Under the pieces are notes generated by a model. That model searched no databases. It was given only the letters and a program-made list of their open reading frames with translations, and was not told the origin of the DNA. 64,000 nt of DNA from Rhodanobacter glycinis. Its GTDB lineage: Bacteria > Pseudomonadota > Gammaproteobacteria > Xanthomonadales > Rhodanobacteraceae. The position numbers and the translations under genes were made by a program. Positions 28,462-36,951 of the stretch are shown here, piece after piece; positions within the stretch are counted from its first letter, which is position 1, and each line of letters opens with the position of its first letter. Location: contig NZ_FOSR01000007.1 in assembly GCF_900114325.1 (NCBI RefSeq), positions 1-64,000 of the forward strand, given 5' to 3'.

Positions 28462-29463
28462 ATGATGACGCTGCCCCTCGTGTCCGCCTTTGCCTGGAAC
28501 CCCGCCGTCGGCATTCCGCTGCTGATCGTCGGCGTGATCGTGCTGGCGTTGATCTGGTTGTTCGGCAAACCGAAGCAGGAACAGGGGCGTCGGCGCCCGG
28601 CTGCCCCGGTCGAGCACGGGACGGGCGAGCGGCGCGAGCCGACCCTTGGTGGCAACAGCCTGGCCGACGATCCGGCTTTCGATGATTTCGGCAAGCCAGC
28701 CGGCGGCGCGGCCGAGCCGGCGCCGCAGCAAGGCGAGCTGGACATGGGCTTGCGCGAAGAGCTCGAACGGCTCGGCGCCACGCTGGCCGGCGAACGCGGT
28801 GGCGGCAGCCCGAAGAGCCGGCCGCCGATGAGCAGCACGGCTGCTTCCATCGTGAACACGCTGTGCAGCCCGGGCGAGGGCGCCGCGCCGCTGCCGTCCG
28901 CTGCCGCGGCACCGGCTCCTGTGCCTGCGCCCGTACCGGCTCCAGCACCTGCGCCGGCGCCCGCGCCTGTTGCCACGCCACCGCGTTCCGATCTGGGTCG
29001 TCGGCCGGCACAGATGCAGGTGGAACGCATCGTCACCCTGTTCGTGATGGCGCGCGAAGGCGCCCACTTCAACGGGCCAGACCTGGTCGTGGCAGCCGAA
29101 AAGGCCGGCCTTGAATTCGGCGACATGGGCATCTATCACCGCCTGGTCGACGGCAAGCGCGAGCTGGGACCGATCTTCAGCGTGGCCAACATGCTCAAGC
29201 CCGGCAGCTTCGACCTGGGGCGACTTGACGCCTTGCGCACGCCCGGCGTGAGCTTCTTCATGACGCTGCCGGCGCCGGTGCCGGCACTGGATGCATGGGA
29301 TGCCATGCTGCCCATCGCGCAACGCCTGGCCGAATTGCTGGATGGCCAGGTGCTCGACGAGGAGCGCAATGCGCTCGGCCGCCAGCGCATTGCCTATATC
29401 CGCGACGAATTGCGTGGCTGGGATCGCGGCCACGAAGGCGAAGAGATCCATTTCGGGCATTGA
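28462..29463 (+). CDS. zipA: Cell division protein ZipA
   Basis: A 333-residue type I-b membrane protein that tethers FtsZ to the membrane. It has an N-terminal transmembrane helix (about 16-35), a Pro/Ala-rich linker (including the PAPVPAPVPAPAPAPAP run, about 150-170) and a C-terminal FtsZ-binding domain (about 190-333, with GPIFSVANMLKPGSF). GAGGAAACC precedes the ATG; a second ATG follows directly. smc-zipA is usually continued by ligA in Xanthomonas; here zipA is followed by repeat elements and a convergent gene. Confidence 0.93.
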   Translation: MMTLPLVSAFAWNPAVGIPLLIVGVIVLALIWLFGKPKQEQGRRRPAAPVEHGTGERREPTLGGNSLADDPAFDDFGKPAGGAAEPAPQQGELDMGLREELERLGATLAGERGGGSPKSRPPMSSTAASIVNTLCSPGEGAAPLPSAAAAPAPVPAPVPAPAPAPAPAPVATPPRSDLGRRPAQMQVERIVTLFVMAREGAHFNGPDLVVAAEKAGLEFGDMGIYHRLVDGKRELGPIFSVANMLKPGSFDLGRLDALRTPGVSFFMTLPAPVPALDAWDAMLPIAQRLAELLDGQVLDEERNALGRQRIAYIRDELRGWDRGHEGEEIHFGH

Positions 29464-29484
29464 TCGCCGGGATGCGTTCCCGAG

Positions 29485-29563
29485 GTGGGAACGGCCTCAG
29501 TCGCGATGCTTTTCGCTTTTCCGGGGACCGCGCCGAGGGCGTCGTGGCTGAAGCTGCTCCCAC
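29485..29563. repeat. Inverted-repeat element (GTGGGAxC family)
   Basis: About 79 bp with imperfect arms GTGGGAACGGCCTCAGTCGC and GTGGCTGAAGCTGCTCCCAC (about 17 of 23 paired). It lies between the convergent zipA and mscS-like genes and is non-coding. Its form is that of a degenerate palindromic intergenic repeat. Confidence 0.6.
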
Positions 29564-29600
29564 GGGAAGTCGCCCCCACTCTGGGTCAGGTTGAAGCCGT

Positions 29601-29673
29601 GCAGGAGCGCGCCCTGTGCGCGAAAGGTTTTCGCGATACCCGGCCAAGAGCTATTCGTGCACGACGTGCGCTC
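29601..29673. repeat. Diverged copy of the GTAGGAGCGC palindromic element
   Basis: The left arm GCAGGAGCGCGCCCTGTGCG, continuing CGAAAGGTTTT, matches the left arm of the intact element at 46683. The right arm (AAGAGCTATTCGTGCACG...GTGCGCTC) is also recognisable but mutated. Two copies in one 64-kb window show that this is a dispersed family. Confidence 0.65.
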
Positions 29674-29694
29674 GAAACAGTGGCGATGCCGGCT

Positions 29695-32145
29695 TCAGGT
29701 GGTGGGGGACGCTGCGTCCGTGTTCCCGTCGTCGTCGCGCAACCTGCGCACCAGCATGCTCTGTGGCGTGGACAACGGCAGGTTGGCAGCCCCCAGCCGC
29801 TTGAGGATGTCGAACAGCAGGTCGCTTTTCACGCCCGATACCTCGCGCGGACTGCGCACGTAGGCGACGATGCTGAAAGTCATCGCACTGACGCTGATGT
29901 CGTCCAGCCGGACCACCGGAGCCGGTGTTTCCAGCGTTGATGGATGCGTGTGCAACGCTTCGAGCATGTGCTGGCGTGCCGCATCGGCATCGGTACTCAA
30001 CGGCATCGGCAGCAGGATGCGTACGCGTCCCTGCGCGCTGCTGTGCGTCACGTTGCGCACGTTCTGCGTGATCAGTTGCGAGTTGGGCACGATCATGGTC
30101 GAGCGGTCGCCCAACTGGATTTCGGTGGCGCGCACATTGATGCGGCGGATGTCGCCCTCCACGTCGGCCAGACTGACCCAGTCACCCACCTTCACCGGCC
30201 GCTCCACCAGGAGGATCAAGCCGGAAATGAAGTTCTGCACCACCGCCTGCAGGCCGAAGCCGATGCCCACGGACAGCGCGCTGGCGATCCAGGCGATGCT
30301 CTGCAGGTTCACATTCAGCGCCACCAGCGCCAGCGCGAAGACCAGCACGCCGCCCAGGTAGCCGAGCAGGGTGACGATGGAGTCGCGCATGCCCGGTTCC
30401 ATCGTGGTCTTGGGCAGCAGTTGTTCGCCCAGCCAGCGCTTGAGCACGCGCAGTGCCACCAACCCCAGCACGAACACCGCGATCGCGCCCAGTACGGTAC
30501 CCGGTTCGATCTTGAGCTGGCCCAGCTTGAGCCCGCCGAACAGCAGTTGCGCGCGCTGCGCCAGCTCGGCCGGACCGGCGTCGAAAGGCACCAGCACCAG
30601 CGTCAGCGCCAACAAGGCAAGCAGCACGCGGCTGATGCCGGTGAGCAGGGTGGATGCTTGTTCCAGCGTTTCCGGAGCAAGGTCGAAACCTGCCTGCAGG
30701 CGCTGGCCGCTGCGTCCGCGCGGTGACAGCAGCGCCTCGAAAAGGTCGGCTACCAGCTGCAGCAGCAGGTACAGGCTGGCTGCCACCAAGCCAGTCCACA
30801 GCATCTGTACCGCCACGAAGAAGGCCAGCGCGATGAAGCCCGTGCACACCGCCAGCCAGCACGTAACCACGCCCAGCGCGGCGGCGAAGCTCAACAGGCC
30901 CACCCACAATGGCCGCCGGGTCGGCGTGTCGCCGCTGGCATCAGCTTCGCGCCGCGCGTGGCGCAGATGCAGCAGCACCAGCCCGATCAATGCGCTGACC
31001 ATCAATGCCAGCAAGGCGTGAAGTAGCACCGTCGCTGAAAGGCTGGAGCCTATGCTGCGAATGATGCGTTCGGTGAGGCCGGTGAGCAGCGCCGCGCCGC
31101 CGAGCAGCCAGGGGTAGGCGCGCAGCCGTTGCGTGGCGAGGTCGGACAATGGCAGCAATCGCCACGAGGTGTGCCGAGCGGACAGCATGGCGCTGCCCAG
31201 TCCGGCGATCAGCGCAGCGAAGCAGACGATGCGGACTGCCGCAGCAGCCAGGGCATCGAGATCGCTGTCCAGGGTGTCATTCCAATTGATGCCCATGTGC
31301 AGGCATTGCGCCGCCAGTCCGATCACCAGGGTGGTGGACAGGGCCATCACGGTGGCCATGGCACTGCGCCGCAAGTGCCCATCGGGTAGCCAGTGCGCGG
31401 CGACGTGCTGCCAGAGCCGATGCAGCGCCCAGCGGCCGGCGGCAAGCAGCAGCAGCGCGGCCAGCATGAAAGCCTGCAACGGTGTCCGGTTCGGCGGTTG
31501 CCAGGCGTCGTGCCAGGCGTCGCTCCAGCGGCTGGCCAGGCGCCGGAACCGGGCCATGTCGTTCGGTAGCGAGTCGGCCTGGTCGCTCCAGAAGGCGTGG
31601 CCCAGCGGCGTGTCCGTGCGCGCGGCCAGGCGCGCCTGGAACTGGTCGTTGCGCAGACCGGTGATCTGGCTCACCAGTTGCAACGCATCCAGGTTCAGCG
31701 ACCTGGCCTGCACCAGTTGCGCGTTGAGGCTGGTTTCGGCCTTGTCCAACTGGCGCCGCTGCGCCGCCACTTCCGGCGCCTCGGCGGGCGCGCCTTTGGC
31801 CGGGGGCGGGCCGAGCACGGTGACCTGGGCCTGCAGTGCCGTCATCTGCGGCGCCAGGCTGTCGGCCAGCTGGCGCGCCTGATCCTGCACCTGCATGGCA
31901 CGCGTGCGCAGGTCGCCGAGTGCCGTGTCGCCGGCCGGCGTTTTCTGCGCATCCTTCAATGCGTCTTTCACGCTGTCGAGCTGGTCGCCCAGTTGCTGCA
32001 GTGTCTGGGCGGGCGTGGGCGCCGGCGGAGTGTGGTCTGTGTCCGGGCGCGCCCATGCCGCGCCCGAGCCGAGCACCAGCAGAAAGGTCAGCAAGAAAGC
32101 CTGAAACACCGACAGGCGCGGGGATGGGGATGGCATGGCGCGCAT
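29695..32145 (-). CDS. MscS-family mechanosensitive channel with large periplasmic domain
   Basis: An 816-residue MscK/YbdG-like channel protein. A signal-like N-terminus is followed by a periplasmic coiled-coil domain (about 35-200, DUF3772-like), about ten membrane helices, and a C-terminal MscS module. The pore-lining and beta regions are visible in LQAVVQNFISGLILLVERPVKVGDWV, then DVEGDIRRINVRATEIQ and the IVPNSQLI motif. Such channels release solutes on hypo-osmotic shock. The reading frame is open to TTG 32172; ATG 32145 or 32136 are the likely starts. Confidence 0.9.
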   Translation of the reverse strand: MRAMPSPSPRLSVFQAFLLTFLLVLGSGAAWARPDTDHTPPAPTPAQTLQQLGDQLDSVKDALKDAQKTPAGDTALGDLRTRAMQVQDQARQLADSLAPQMTALQAQVTVLGPPPAKGAPAEAPEVAAQRRQLDKAETSLNAQLVQARSLNLDALQLVSQITGLRNDQFQARLAARTDTPLGHAFWSDQADSLPNDMARFRRLASRWSDAWHDAWQPPNRTPLQAFMLAALLLLAAGRWALHRLWQHVAAHWLPDGHLRRSAMATVMALSTTLVIGLAAQCLHMGINWNDTLDSDLDALAAAAVRIVCFAALIAGLGSAMLSARHTSWRLLPLSDLATQRLRAYPWLLGGAALLTGLTERIIRSIGSSLSATVLLHALLALMVSALIGLVLLHLRHARREADASGDTPTRRPLWVGLLSFAAALGVVTCWLAVCTGFIALAFFVAVQMLWTGLVAASLYLLLQLVADLFEALLSPRGRSGQRLQAGFDLAPETLEQASTLLTGISRVLLALLALTLVLVPFDAGPAELAQRAQLLFGGLKLGQLKIEPGTVLGAIAVFVLGLVALRVLKRWLGEQLLPKTTMEPGMRDSIVTLLGYLGGVLVFALALVALNVNLQSIAWIASALSVGIGFGLQAVVQNFISGLILLVERPVKVGDWVSLADVEGDIRRINVRATEIQLGDRSTMIVPNSQLITQNVRNVTHSSAQGRVRILLPMPLSTDADAARQHMLEALHTHPSTLETPAPVVRLDDISVSAMTFSIVAYVRSPREVSGVKSDLLFDILKRLGAANLPLSTPQSMLVRRLRDDDGNTDAASPTT

Positions 32146-32260
32146 GATCGGCGTGGCCTGCGCGGCGGTCAATCGGCCCGTGCGGCGCGCCTAGGCTTGC
32201 GTTCAGCCGGTTGGGGCGGATTGCCGGGATGGTGTCAGCGTAAAGCGTGTCGAAATGCAG

Positions 32261-32289
32261 TTGACGCAAATTAGTTTGCGTTGCAAACT
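32261..32289 (+). promoter_or_regulatory. Promoter with inverted-repeat operator for the 32.3-kb module
   Basis: TTGACG (-35-like, 32261-32266) is followed by AGTTTGC-GTT-GCAAACT, a perfect 7-bp inverted repeat at 32273-32289. The palindrome overlaps the spacer and the expected -10. The placement fits a repressor site, most simply for the winged-helix regulator encoded second in the same operon. Confidence 0.55.
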
Positions 32290-32318
32290 TACTGACGCGC
32301 CACTTCGGAGCAAGACTC

Positions 32319-32987
32319 ATGCACGACCCCATGTCATCCCGGCTGGACGAACTGGAGCGCCTGACCCGCGACTACGCGCGCTACTCGCGCAGCGCTGGCG
32401 GCCTAGCCTCGGTGCTGGGCGGGGCGTTCGCTCTGTTGGCGTACCTGGCGGGCGGTTTGCTTCCGCTGACGCCTGCACTGCGTATCGTGCTGGTGATGCT
32501 GCCGCTGGCGTGGGTGCTGGCACGGCAGTGGTTGATGCGGCGCTATTACCAGCGCTATGGCCGGGTGGAAGAGCAGGCACCGCTGTCGGTGCGGGTCACG
32601 CATCGCTTGTGCGTGGTGACGGTGGTTGGCGTGGCGATATGGGTGACCTACGCGGTGACCTCGCAGCCCCGACCGCTGAACGCCGGGGACTACGGCTATC
32701 TCGCACTGGTCTGGCTGCTGGCGCCGGTCGTCTGGTTCTGGTTGCGCAGTCCACTGGACTTCATCGTGGGTACGTTCCTGTTCTGCCAGGCCGCGGTGAC
32801 GTGCGCGGGTTTCACCTATCCGGTGCTTGGCACCAGTGCGGCGGCCGCGAACCCGCCGATGGCGTTGATGACGGTGATGTTCCCGTTGGTCGCGGTGGTA
32901 TTCATCGTTGCCGGTGTCGTCGAGCATCGACACTTTCTGGCCTTGCGCGAGCGCATGGCTCGCCTTCGCGATGGCGCGACGGCATGA
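32319..32987 (+). CDS. Four- to six-helix integral membrane protein of a regulator module
   Basis: A 222-residue membrane protein with hydrophobic segments at about 27-50, 53-70, 92-112, 125-145, 148-170 and 180-202, and a short cytoplasmic N-terminus (LDELERLTRDYARYS). No catalytic motif is seen. TTCGGAGCAAG precedes the ATG. The stop overlaps the start of a winged-helix regulator (ATGA), which itself overlaps a serine hydrolase gene, making a tightly coupled three-gene unit. Function unknown. Confidence 0.7.
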   Translation: MHDPMSSRLDELERLTRDYARYSRSAGGLASVLGGAFALLAYLAGGLLPLTPALRIVLVMLPLAWVLARQWLMRRYYQRYGRVEEQAPLSVRVTHRLCVVTVVGVAIWVTYAVTSQPRPLNAGDYGYLALVWLLAPVVWFWLRSPLDFIVGTFLFCQAAVTCAGFTYPVLGTSAAAANPPMALMTVMFPLVAVVFIVAGVVEHRHFLALRERMARLRDGATA

Positions 32988-33322
32988 GTGCACCGTCACG
33001 CATCGGCGAGGTGATGGCGCTGGACCGGTTGGTGCACGAGCCGGCGCGGCTGCTGATCCTGGCCGTGCTGGCCAACGCAAAGGAAGTGGAGTTCGGTTTC
33101 CTCGAACAGGTCAGCGGGCTCAGCAAGGGCAATCTTTCAAGCCACATGAGCAAGCTGGAGGCAGGTGGCCTGATCGAGGTGAAGAAAAGTTTCCGCGGTA
33201 AACGTCCGCTCACCGAGCTGCGCATCACTACGGCCGGCCGCAAGGCGCTGGCCGATTACCGGCAACGGCTGGCTGCCGTGATGCAGGAGCTTCCCGATAC
33301 TCCCGCCACGAGGAAATCCTGA
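32984..33322 (+). CDS. Winged-helix transcriptional regulator (MarR/ArsR-like)
   Basis: A 112-residue single-domain winged-helix protein. LVHEPARLLILAVLANAKEVEFGFL is followed by the recognition part LSKGNLSSHMSKLEAGGLIEVKKSFRGKRPLTELRITTAGRKAL. This form (sometimes annotated as HTH_27 or a transcriptional regulator of the ArsR/MarR superfamily) often occurs next to a small membrane protein gene. It overlaps both neighbours by 4 and 1 bases. It may act on the palindrome at 32273-32289. Confidence 0.85.
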   Translation: MSAPSRIGEVMALDRLVHEPARLLILAVLANAKEVEFGFLEQVSGLSKGNLSSHMSKLEAGGLIEVKKSFRGKRPLTELRITTAGRKALADYRQRLAAVMQELPDTPATRKS

Positions 33323-34674
33323 TGCATCGTCTGTCCCTGACCCTGATGGCCGCGTTGGCAACCGCGGTACTTCCCGTTCATGCGCGCCCCCAGCAGTCTG
33401 TCCCGCCACGTCTCGATCGCATGGCCACGACGATGGTCGACGCAGGCGTGGCGCCGGCCTTGGTCGCGGTGGTGGTCGACCACGGCCACGTGAGCATCCA
33501 CGGCTACGGCAAGTTGCCCGATGGCCGCGCGCCCGATGCCGATACCGTGTTCGAGCTGGGCTCGCTCAGCAAGACCTTCACTGCGCTGCTGCTGGCGCGC
33601 GAGCTGGAACAGGGCAAGGCCTCGCTTGATACCCCGGTGGGTCAGTGGCTGCCGGGCTGGTCGATACCCTCGCTGCACGGCAAGGCGATCACCCTGGGCC
33701 TGCTGGCCGAGCAGTATTCCGGCTTGCCGCGAGTGCCGGGCAACCTGGCCCCGCCGGCGCCGACCGATCCGTACGCCGATTACGGCGCGGACAAGCTGAA
33801 GCGCTTTCTGGCTGGTTATACCTTGCCGCGCGAGCCGGGTGCGCATTACGAATATTCCAATCTGGGCTTCGGCCTGCTCGGCTATGCGTTGGCTCGCCAT
33901 GCCAGCTTGGGCTATGGCGCACTGCTGCAACGCGATGTGTTGCAGCCGCTGGGCATGCCGCATACCGGCGTGACGGCGCCGACGAAGGGCGCGCGGCTGG
34001 CACCGGGACACGGCCCCGACGGAGCGCCCGCGCCGGCATGGCATTGGCGCGATGCGCTGGCCGGTGCGGGCGCGATGCTCAGCGATGGCCACGACATGGC
34101 GATCTATCTGCAGGCCAGCATGGGCACGAAGTCCACGCCACTGGCCGCGGCGATCCGGCTGGCACAGCAGCCGCGCCGTGACGCCGGCCCGCTGGGGCGC
34201 ATCGGCCTGGCCTGGATGACCACGCCCAGCGCCGATGGTGACGTGGTCTGGCACAACGGTGCCACCGGCGGCTACAGCAGCTTCATCGGCTTCAACGCCA
34301 GGCACCAGTACGGGGTGGTGCTGCTGGCCAACGGCTACGCCTCGGACCTGCTTACCGGCGTGGGCCTGGCGAGCTTGTCATCTGCATTGCCGATGCCGCC
34401 ATTGCAGGTCTTGCCGGAAGCGACGCTGGAGCAGTACGTGGGGCGTTACGTGCTGGCGCCAGGCATGGTGTTCACCGTGAGCCGGCGCGGGCGGCAGCTC
34501 TATGCGCAGTTGACCGGGCAGCCGGCGCTTCCTGTATTTGCCTCGGCCAGTGACCGGTTCTCCTACACCGCCGTGCAGGCGGCGCTGGATTTCCAGCGTG
34601 ATGCGCGCGGCCGGGTCGTGGCGCTGGTGCTGCACCAGAACGGGCAGTCCCGCCGCGCGCCGCGCACGCCATGA
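33322..34674 (+). CDS. Exported serine hydrolase, beta-lactamase (class C) family
   Basis: A 450-residue periplasmic protein with a signal peptide cleaved near VHA-R. The AmpC/DD-peptidase-like catalytic motifs are S81-L-S-K84, Y178-S-N180 and HNGATGGYSS in place of KTG. A C-terminal lipocalin-like extension follows (about 370-450). AmpC enzymes of gammaproteobacteria have KTG, so the HNG form suggests a peptidase or esterase rather than a true beta-lactamase. Its start overlaps the stop of the winged-helix regulator by one base (TGATG), so it belongs to that operon. Confidence 0.85.
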   Translation: MHRLSLTLMAALATAVLPVHARPQQSVPPRLDRMATTMVDAGVAPALVAVVVDHGHVSIHGYGKLPDGRAPDADTVFELGSLSKTFTALLLARELEQGKASLDTPVGQWLPGWSIPSLHGKAITLGLLAEQYSGLPRVPGNLAPPAPTDPYADYGADKLKRFLAGYTLPREPGAHYEYSNLGFGLLGYALARHASLGYGALLQRDVLQPLGMPHTGVTAPTKGARLAPGHGPDGAPAPAWHWRDALAGAGAMLSDGHDMAIYLQASMGTKSTPLAAAIRLAQQPRRDAGPLGRIGLAWMTTPSADGDVVWHNGATGGYSSFIGFNARHQYGVVLLANGYASDLLTGVGLASLSSALPMPPLQVLPEATLEQYVGRYVLAPGMVFTVSRRGRQLYAQLTGQPALPVFASASDRFSYTAVQAALDFQRDARGRVVALVLHQNGQSRRAPRTP

Positions 34675-34723
34675 CCACAGGCGATCGGCCGGTGGTCTGG
34701 GCATTTTCATCAGGAGAACGCGC

Positions 34724-34804
34724 ATGACCGCTTCACTCGTTGTGATCCTCATCGCGATCATCGTGGCCAGCGCCTCCGCGCGCAGGCGACGACCGCCTCG
34801 CTGA
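34724..34804 (+). CDS. 26-residue hydrophobic small protein
   Basis: ATG is preceded by AGGAG at 8-nt spacing, a stronger site than most genes in the window have. The product is one short hydrophobic helix (LVVILIAIIVASASA) ending in an Arg-rich tail (RRRRPPR), so a single-pass membrane micropeptide with cytoplasmic C-terminus is plausible. It follows the serine hydrolase by 49 bases and could be the last gene of that operon. Unknown function; conservation would decide whether it is real. Confidence 0.45.
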   Translation: MTASLVVILIAIIVASASARRRRPPR

Positions 34805-34898
34805 TCCGCAGGTTCGCCGCGTGTCGCACGACGCGCGGCCCTTGCGCCCTCGCGGTTGTGCATCCACGCTTGGGCCTTCTTCCCTGCGCACATCGCTC

Positions 34899-36743
34899 AT
34901 GATCTTCCGCTGGTTCGAATCCCTCATCGATGCGTTCAAGGAACCGGCCGACGAGATGCCACCGACGTCGGTCGGGCGTTTTTACCTGTTCTACCTGCGC
35001 CAGGTGTGGCCATTGTTCGCCGCCGTGGTGCTGGTGGGTTTGTGCGTGGCGGGCATCGAGGTGGCGCTGTTCGGTTTCATTGGCCGGGTCGTGGACCTGG
35101 CCAAGGAGGTGCCGCAGCCCGGCTTCTTCCATCGCCACGGGCGCGAGTTGCTGTGGATGGCGGTGGTCATCGTGGTGGCGCGACCGATCTTCAACGCGCT
35201 GCACGATCTTCTGGTGAACCAGGCCATCGTGCCCAATCTCACCACGCGCATCCGCTGGCAGAACCATCGTTACGTGATCCGCCAGAGCCTGGGTTTCTTC
35301 CAGAACGACTACGCCGGGCGCATCGCCAACCGCATCATGCAGACCGGCGGCGCGTTGCGGCAGTCCACCGTGCAGGTCGTGGATGCGATCTGGTACGTGG
35401 TGGTCTATACCGGCAGTGCGGCGGCGCTGTTCGCGCATGCCAATGTCTGGCTGGCCTTGCCGCTGCTGGCCTGGGTGGTGTTCTACATCGGTGCCTTGGC
35501 GCTGTTCATTCCGCGCATCAAGCAGCGCTCGTGGCTGGCCTCGGCGGCGCGTTCAAAGCTGATGGGCCGCATCGTGGACGGTTACGGCAACGTGCTTACG
35601 CTGAAACTGTTCGCGCACGGTCGGCGCGAAGAGGCCTACGTGGCCGAGGCGATGGCCGAACAGAACGAAAAAACCCAGCGCATGACCCGCGTCACCACCG
35701 TGATGGATGCCAGCATCACTGCGTTGAACGGCCTGCTGATCGCCGGCACCTCGGCGCTGGCGTTGTGGCTGTGGAGCGAGGGCCGGGTGACGGTGGGCGC
35801 GATCGCGTTGTCCACGGGGCTGGTGATCCGTATTTCCAACATGTCCGGCTGGATCATGTGGGTGGTCAACGGCATCTTCGAGGACGTGGGCACGGTGCAG
35901 GACGGCATCACCACGATTTCGCAGCCGCGCCTGGTGCAGGATCGCGCGGGCGCCATGCCGCTGGAAGTGACCCGTGGCGCCGTGCATTTCCACGACATCC
36001 ATTTTCACTACGGCAAGCAGGGTGGGGTGATCGCCGGATTGTCGCTGCAGGTGCGTGCAGGCGAGAAGATCGGCGTGGTCGGGCCGTCGGGCGCAGGCAA
36101 GTCCACCCTGGTCAACGTGCTGCTGCGGCTGTATGACCTGGAAGACGGGCACATCACCATCGATGGCCAGGACATTGCGCAGGTCACGCAGGAAAGCTTG
36201 CGCTCGCAAGTCGGCGTGGTGACACAGGACACCTCGCTGCTGCATCGGTCGATTCGCGACAACATCCTGTACGGCCGGCCCGATGCGAGCGAGGCACAGG
36301 TGGTCGAGGCGGTGCGCAAGGCGCGCGCCGATGAGTTCATCCCCACGCTTTCCGATGGTGAGGGCCGTGCGGGTTACGACGCGCTGGTCGGCGAGCGCGG
36401 CGTAAAGCTCAGCGGTGGCCAGCGCCAGCGCATTGCGATTGCTCGCGTGCTGTTGAAGGATGCACCGATCCTGGTGCTCGACGAGGCCACCTCCGCGCTC
36501 GATTCCGAAGCCGAGGCAGCGATCCAGGAAAGTCTCGACATCCTGATGCAGGGCAAGACGGTGATCGCCATCGCCCATCGCTTGTCCACCATCGCCCGGA
36601 TGGATCGGCTGGTGGTGCTGGACAAGGGCGTGATCGTGGAAACCGGCACGCATGCCGAACTGATTGCGCACGGGGGCTTGTATGCGCGGTTGTGGCGGCG
36701 CCAGACCGGTGGTTTCGTGGCAGCCGAGGATGAAACGGCCTGA
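34899..36743 (+). CDS. ABC exporter, fused permease-ATPase (MsbA/MdlB-like)
   Basis: A 614-residue half-transporter with six membrane helices (about 25-315) and an ATP-binding domain. Walker A is GPSGAGKST (395-403), signature LSGGQ (504-508), Walker B ILVLDEATSALD, and the H-loop IAHRLST. Such homodimeric exporters move lipids or hydrophobic drugs out of the inner leaflet; the substrate cannot be read from sequence. MIFRWFESLIDAF is the chosen start; an in-frame extension to 34821 lacks a ribosome binding site. Confidence 0.9.
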   Translation: MIFRWFESLIDAFKEPADEMPPTSVGRFYLFYLRQVWPLFAAVVLVGLCVAGIEVALFGFIGRVVDLAKEVPQPGFFHRHGRELLWMAVVIVVARPIFNALHDLLVNQAIVPNLTTRIRWQNHRYVIRQSLGFFQNDYAGRIANRIMQTGGALRQSTVQVVDAIWYVVVYTGSAAALFAHANVWLALPLLAWVVFYIGALALFIPRIKQRSWLASAARSKLMGRIVDGYGNVLTLKLFAHGRREEAYVAEAMAEQNEKTQRMTRVTTVMDASITALNGLLIAGTSALALWLWSEGRVTVGAIALSTGLVIRISNMSGWIMWVVNGIFEDVGTVQDGITTISQPRLVQDRAGAMPLEVTRGAVHFHDIHFHYGKQGGVIAGLSLQVRAGEKIGVVGPSGAGKSTLVNVLLRLYDLEDGHITIDGQDIAQVTQESLRSQVGVVTQDTSLLHRSIRDNILYGRPDASEAQVVEAVRKARADEFIPTLSDGEGRAGYDALVGERGVKLSGGQRQRIAIARVLLKDAPILVLDEATSALDSEAEAAIQESLDILMQGKTVIAIAHRLSTIARMDRLVVLDKGVIVETGTHAELIAHGGLYARLWRRQTGGFVAAEDETA

Positions 36744-36827
36744 AGAAAAGGCCGGGCGCGGAGGCGGGTGGCCTTGATAGTTGATTGCGGCTTCGCCGCA
36801 CCCAGAATCCCCCCGGTCGCCCTAAGC

Positions 36828-36910
36828 GTCATCCCAGCGAAAGCTGGGATCCAGTGACTTTCGGTTCTGGTGTACGCAAGGCACTGGATTCCAGCTTTCG
36901 CTGGAATGAC
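36828..36910. repeat. REP-like element, GTCATCCCAGC family, copy 1
   Basis: 29-bp inverted arms (36828-36856 and 36882-36910) match at 27 of 29 positions. Each arm also contains its own small hairpin (CCCAGC-GAAA-GCTGGG and CCAGC-TTTC-GCTGG). It separates the convergent ABC exporter and ald genes. A second copy lies at 58383-58475. Confidence 0.9.
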
Positions 36911-36951
36911 GAGAGTGGGGGCTGTCGCCAGCCCCCGGTATTGCATGCCGC

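Noticed and set aside
33322-34674. True AmpC beta-lactamase
   Set aside because: The third motif is HNG rather than KTG and there is a C-terminal extension, so only the superfamily can be claimed.
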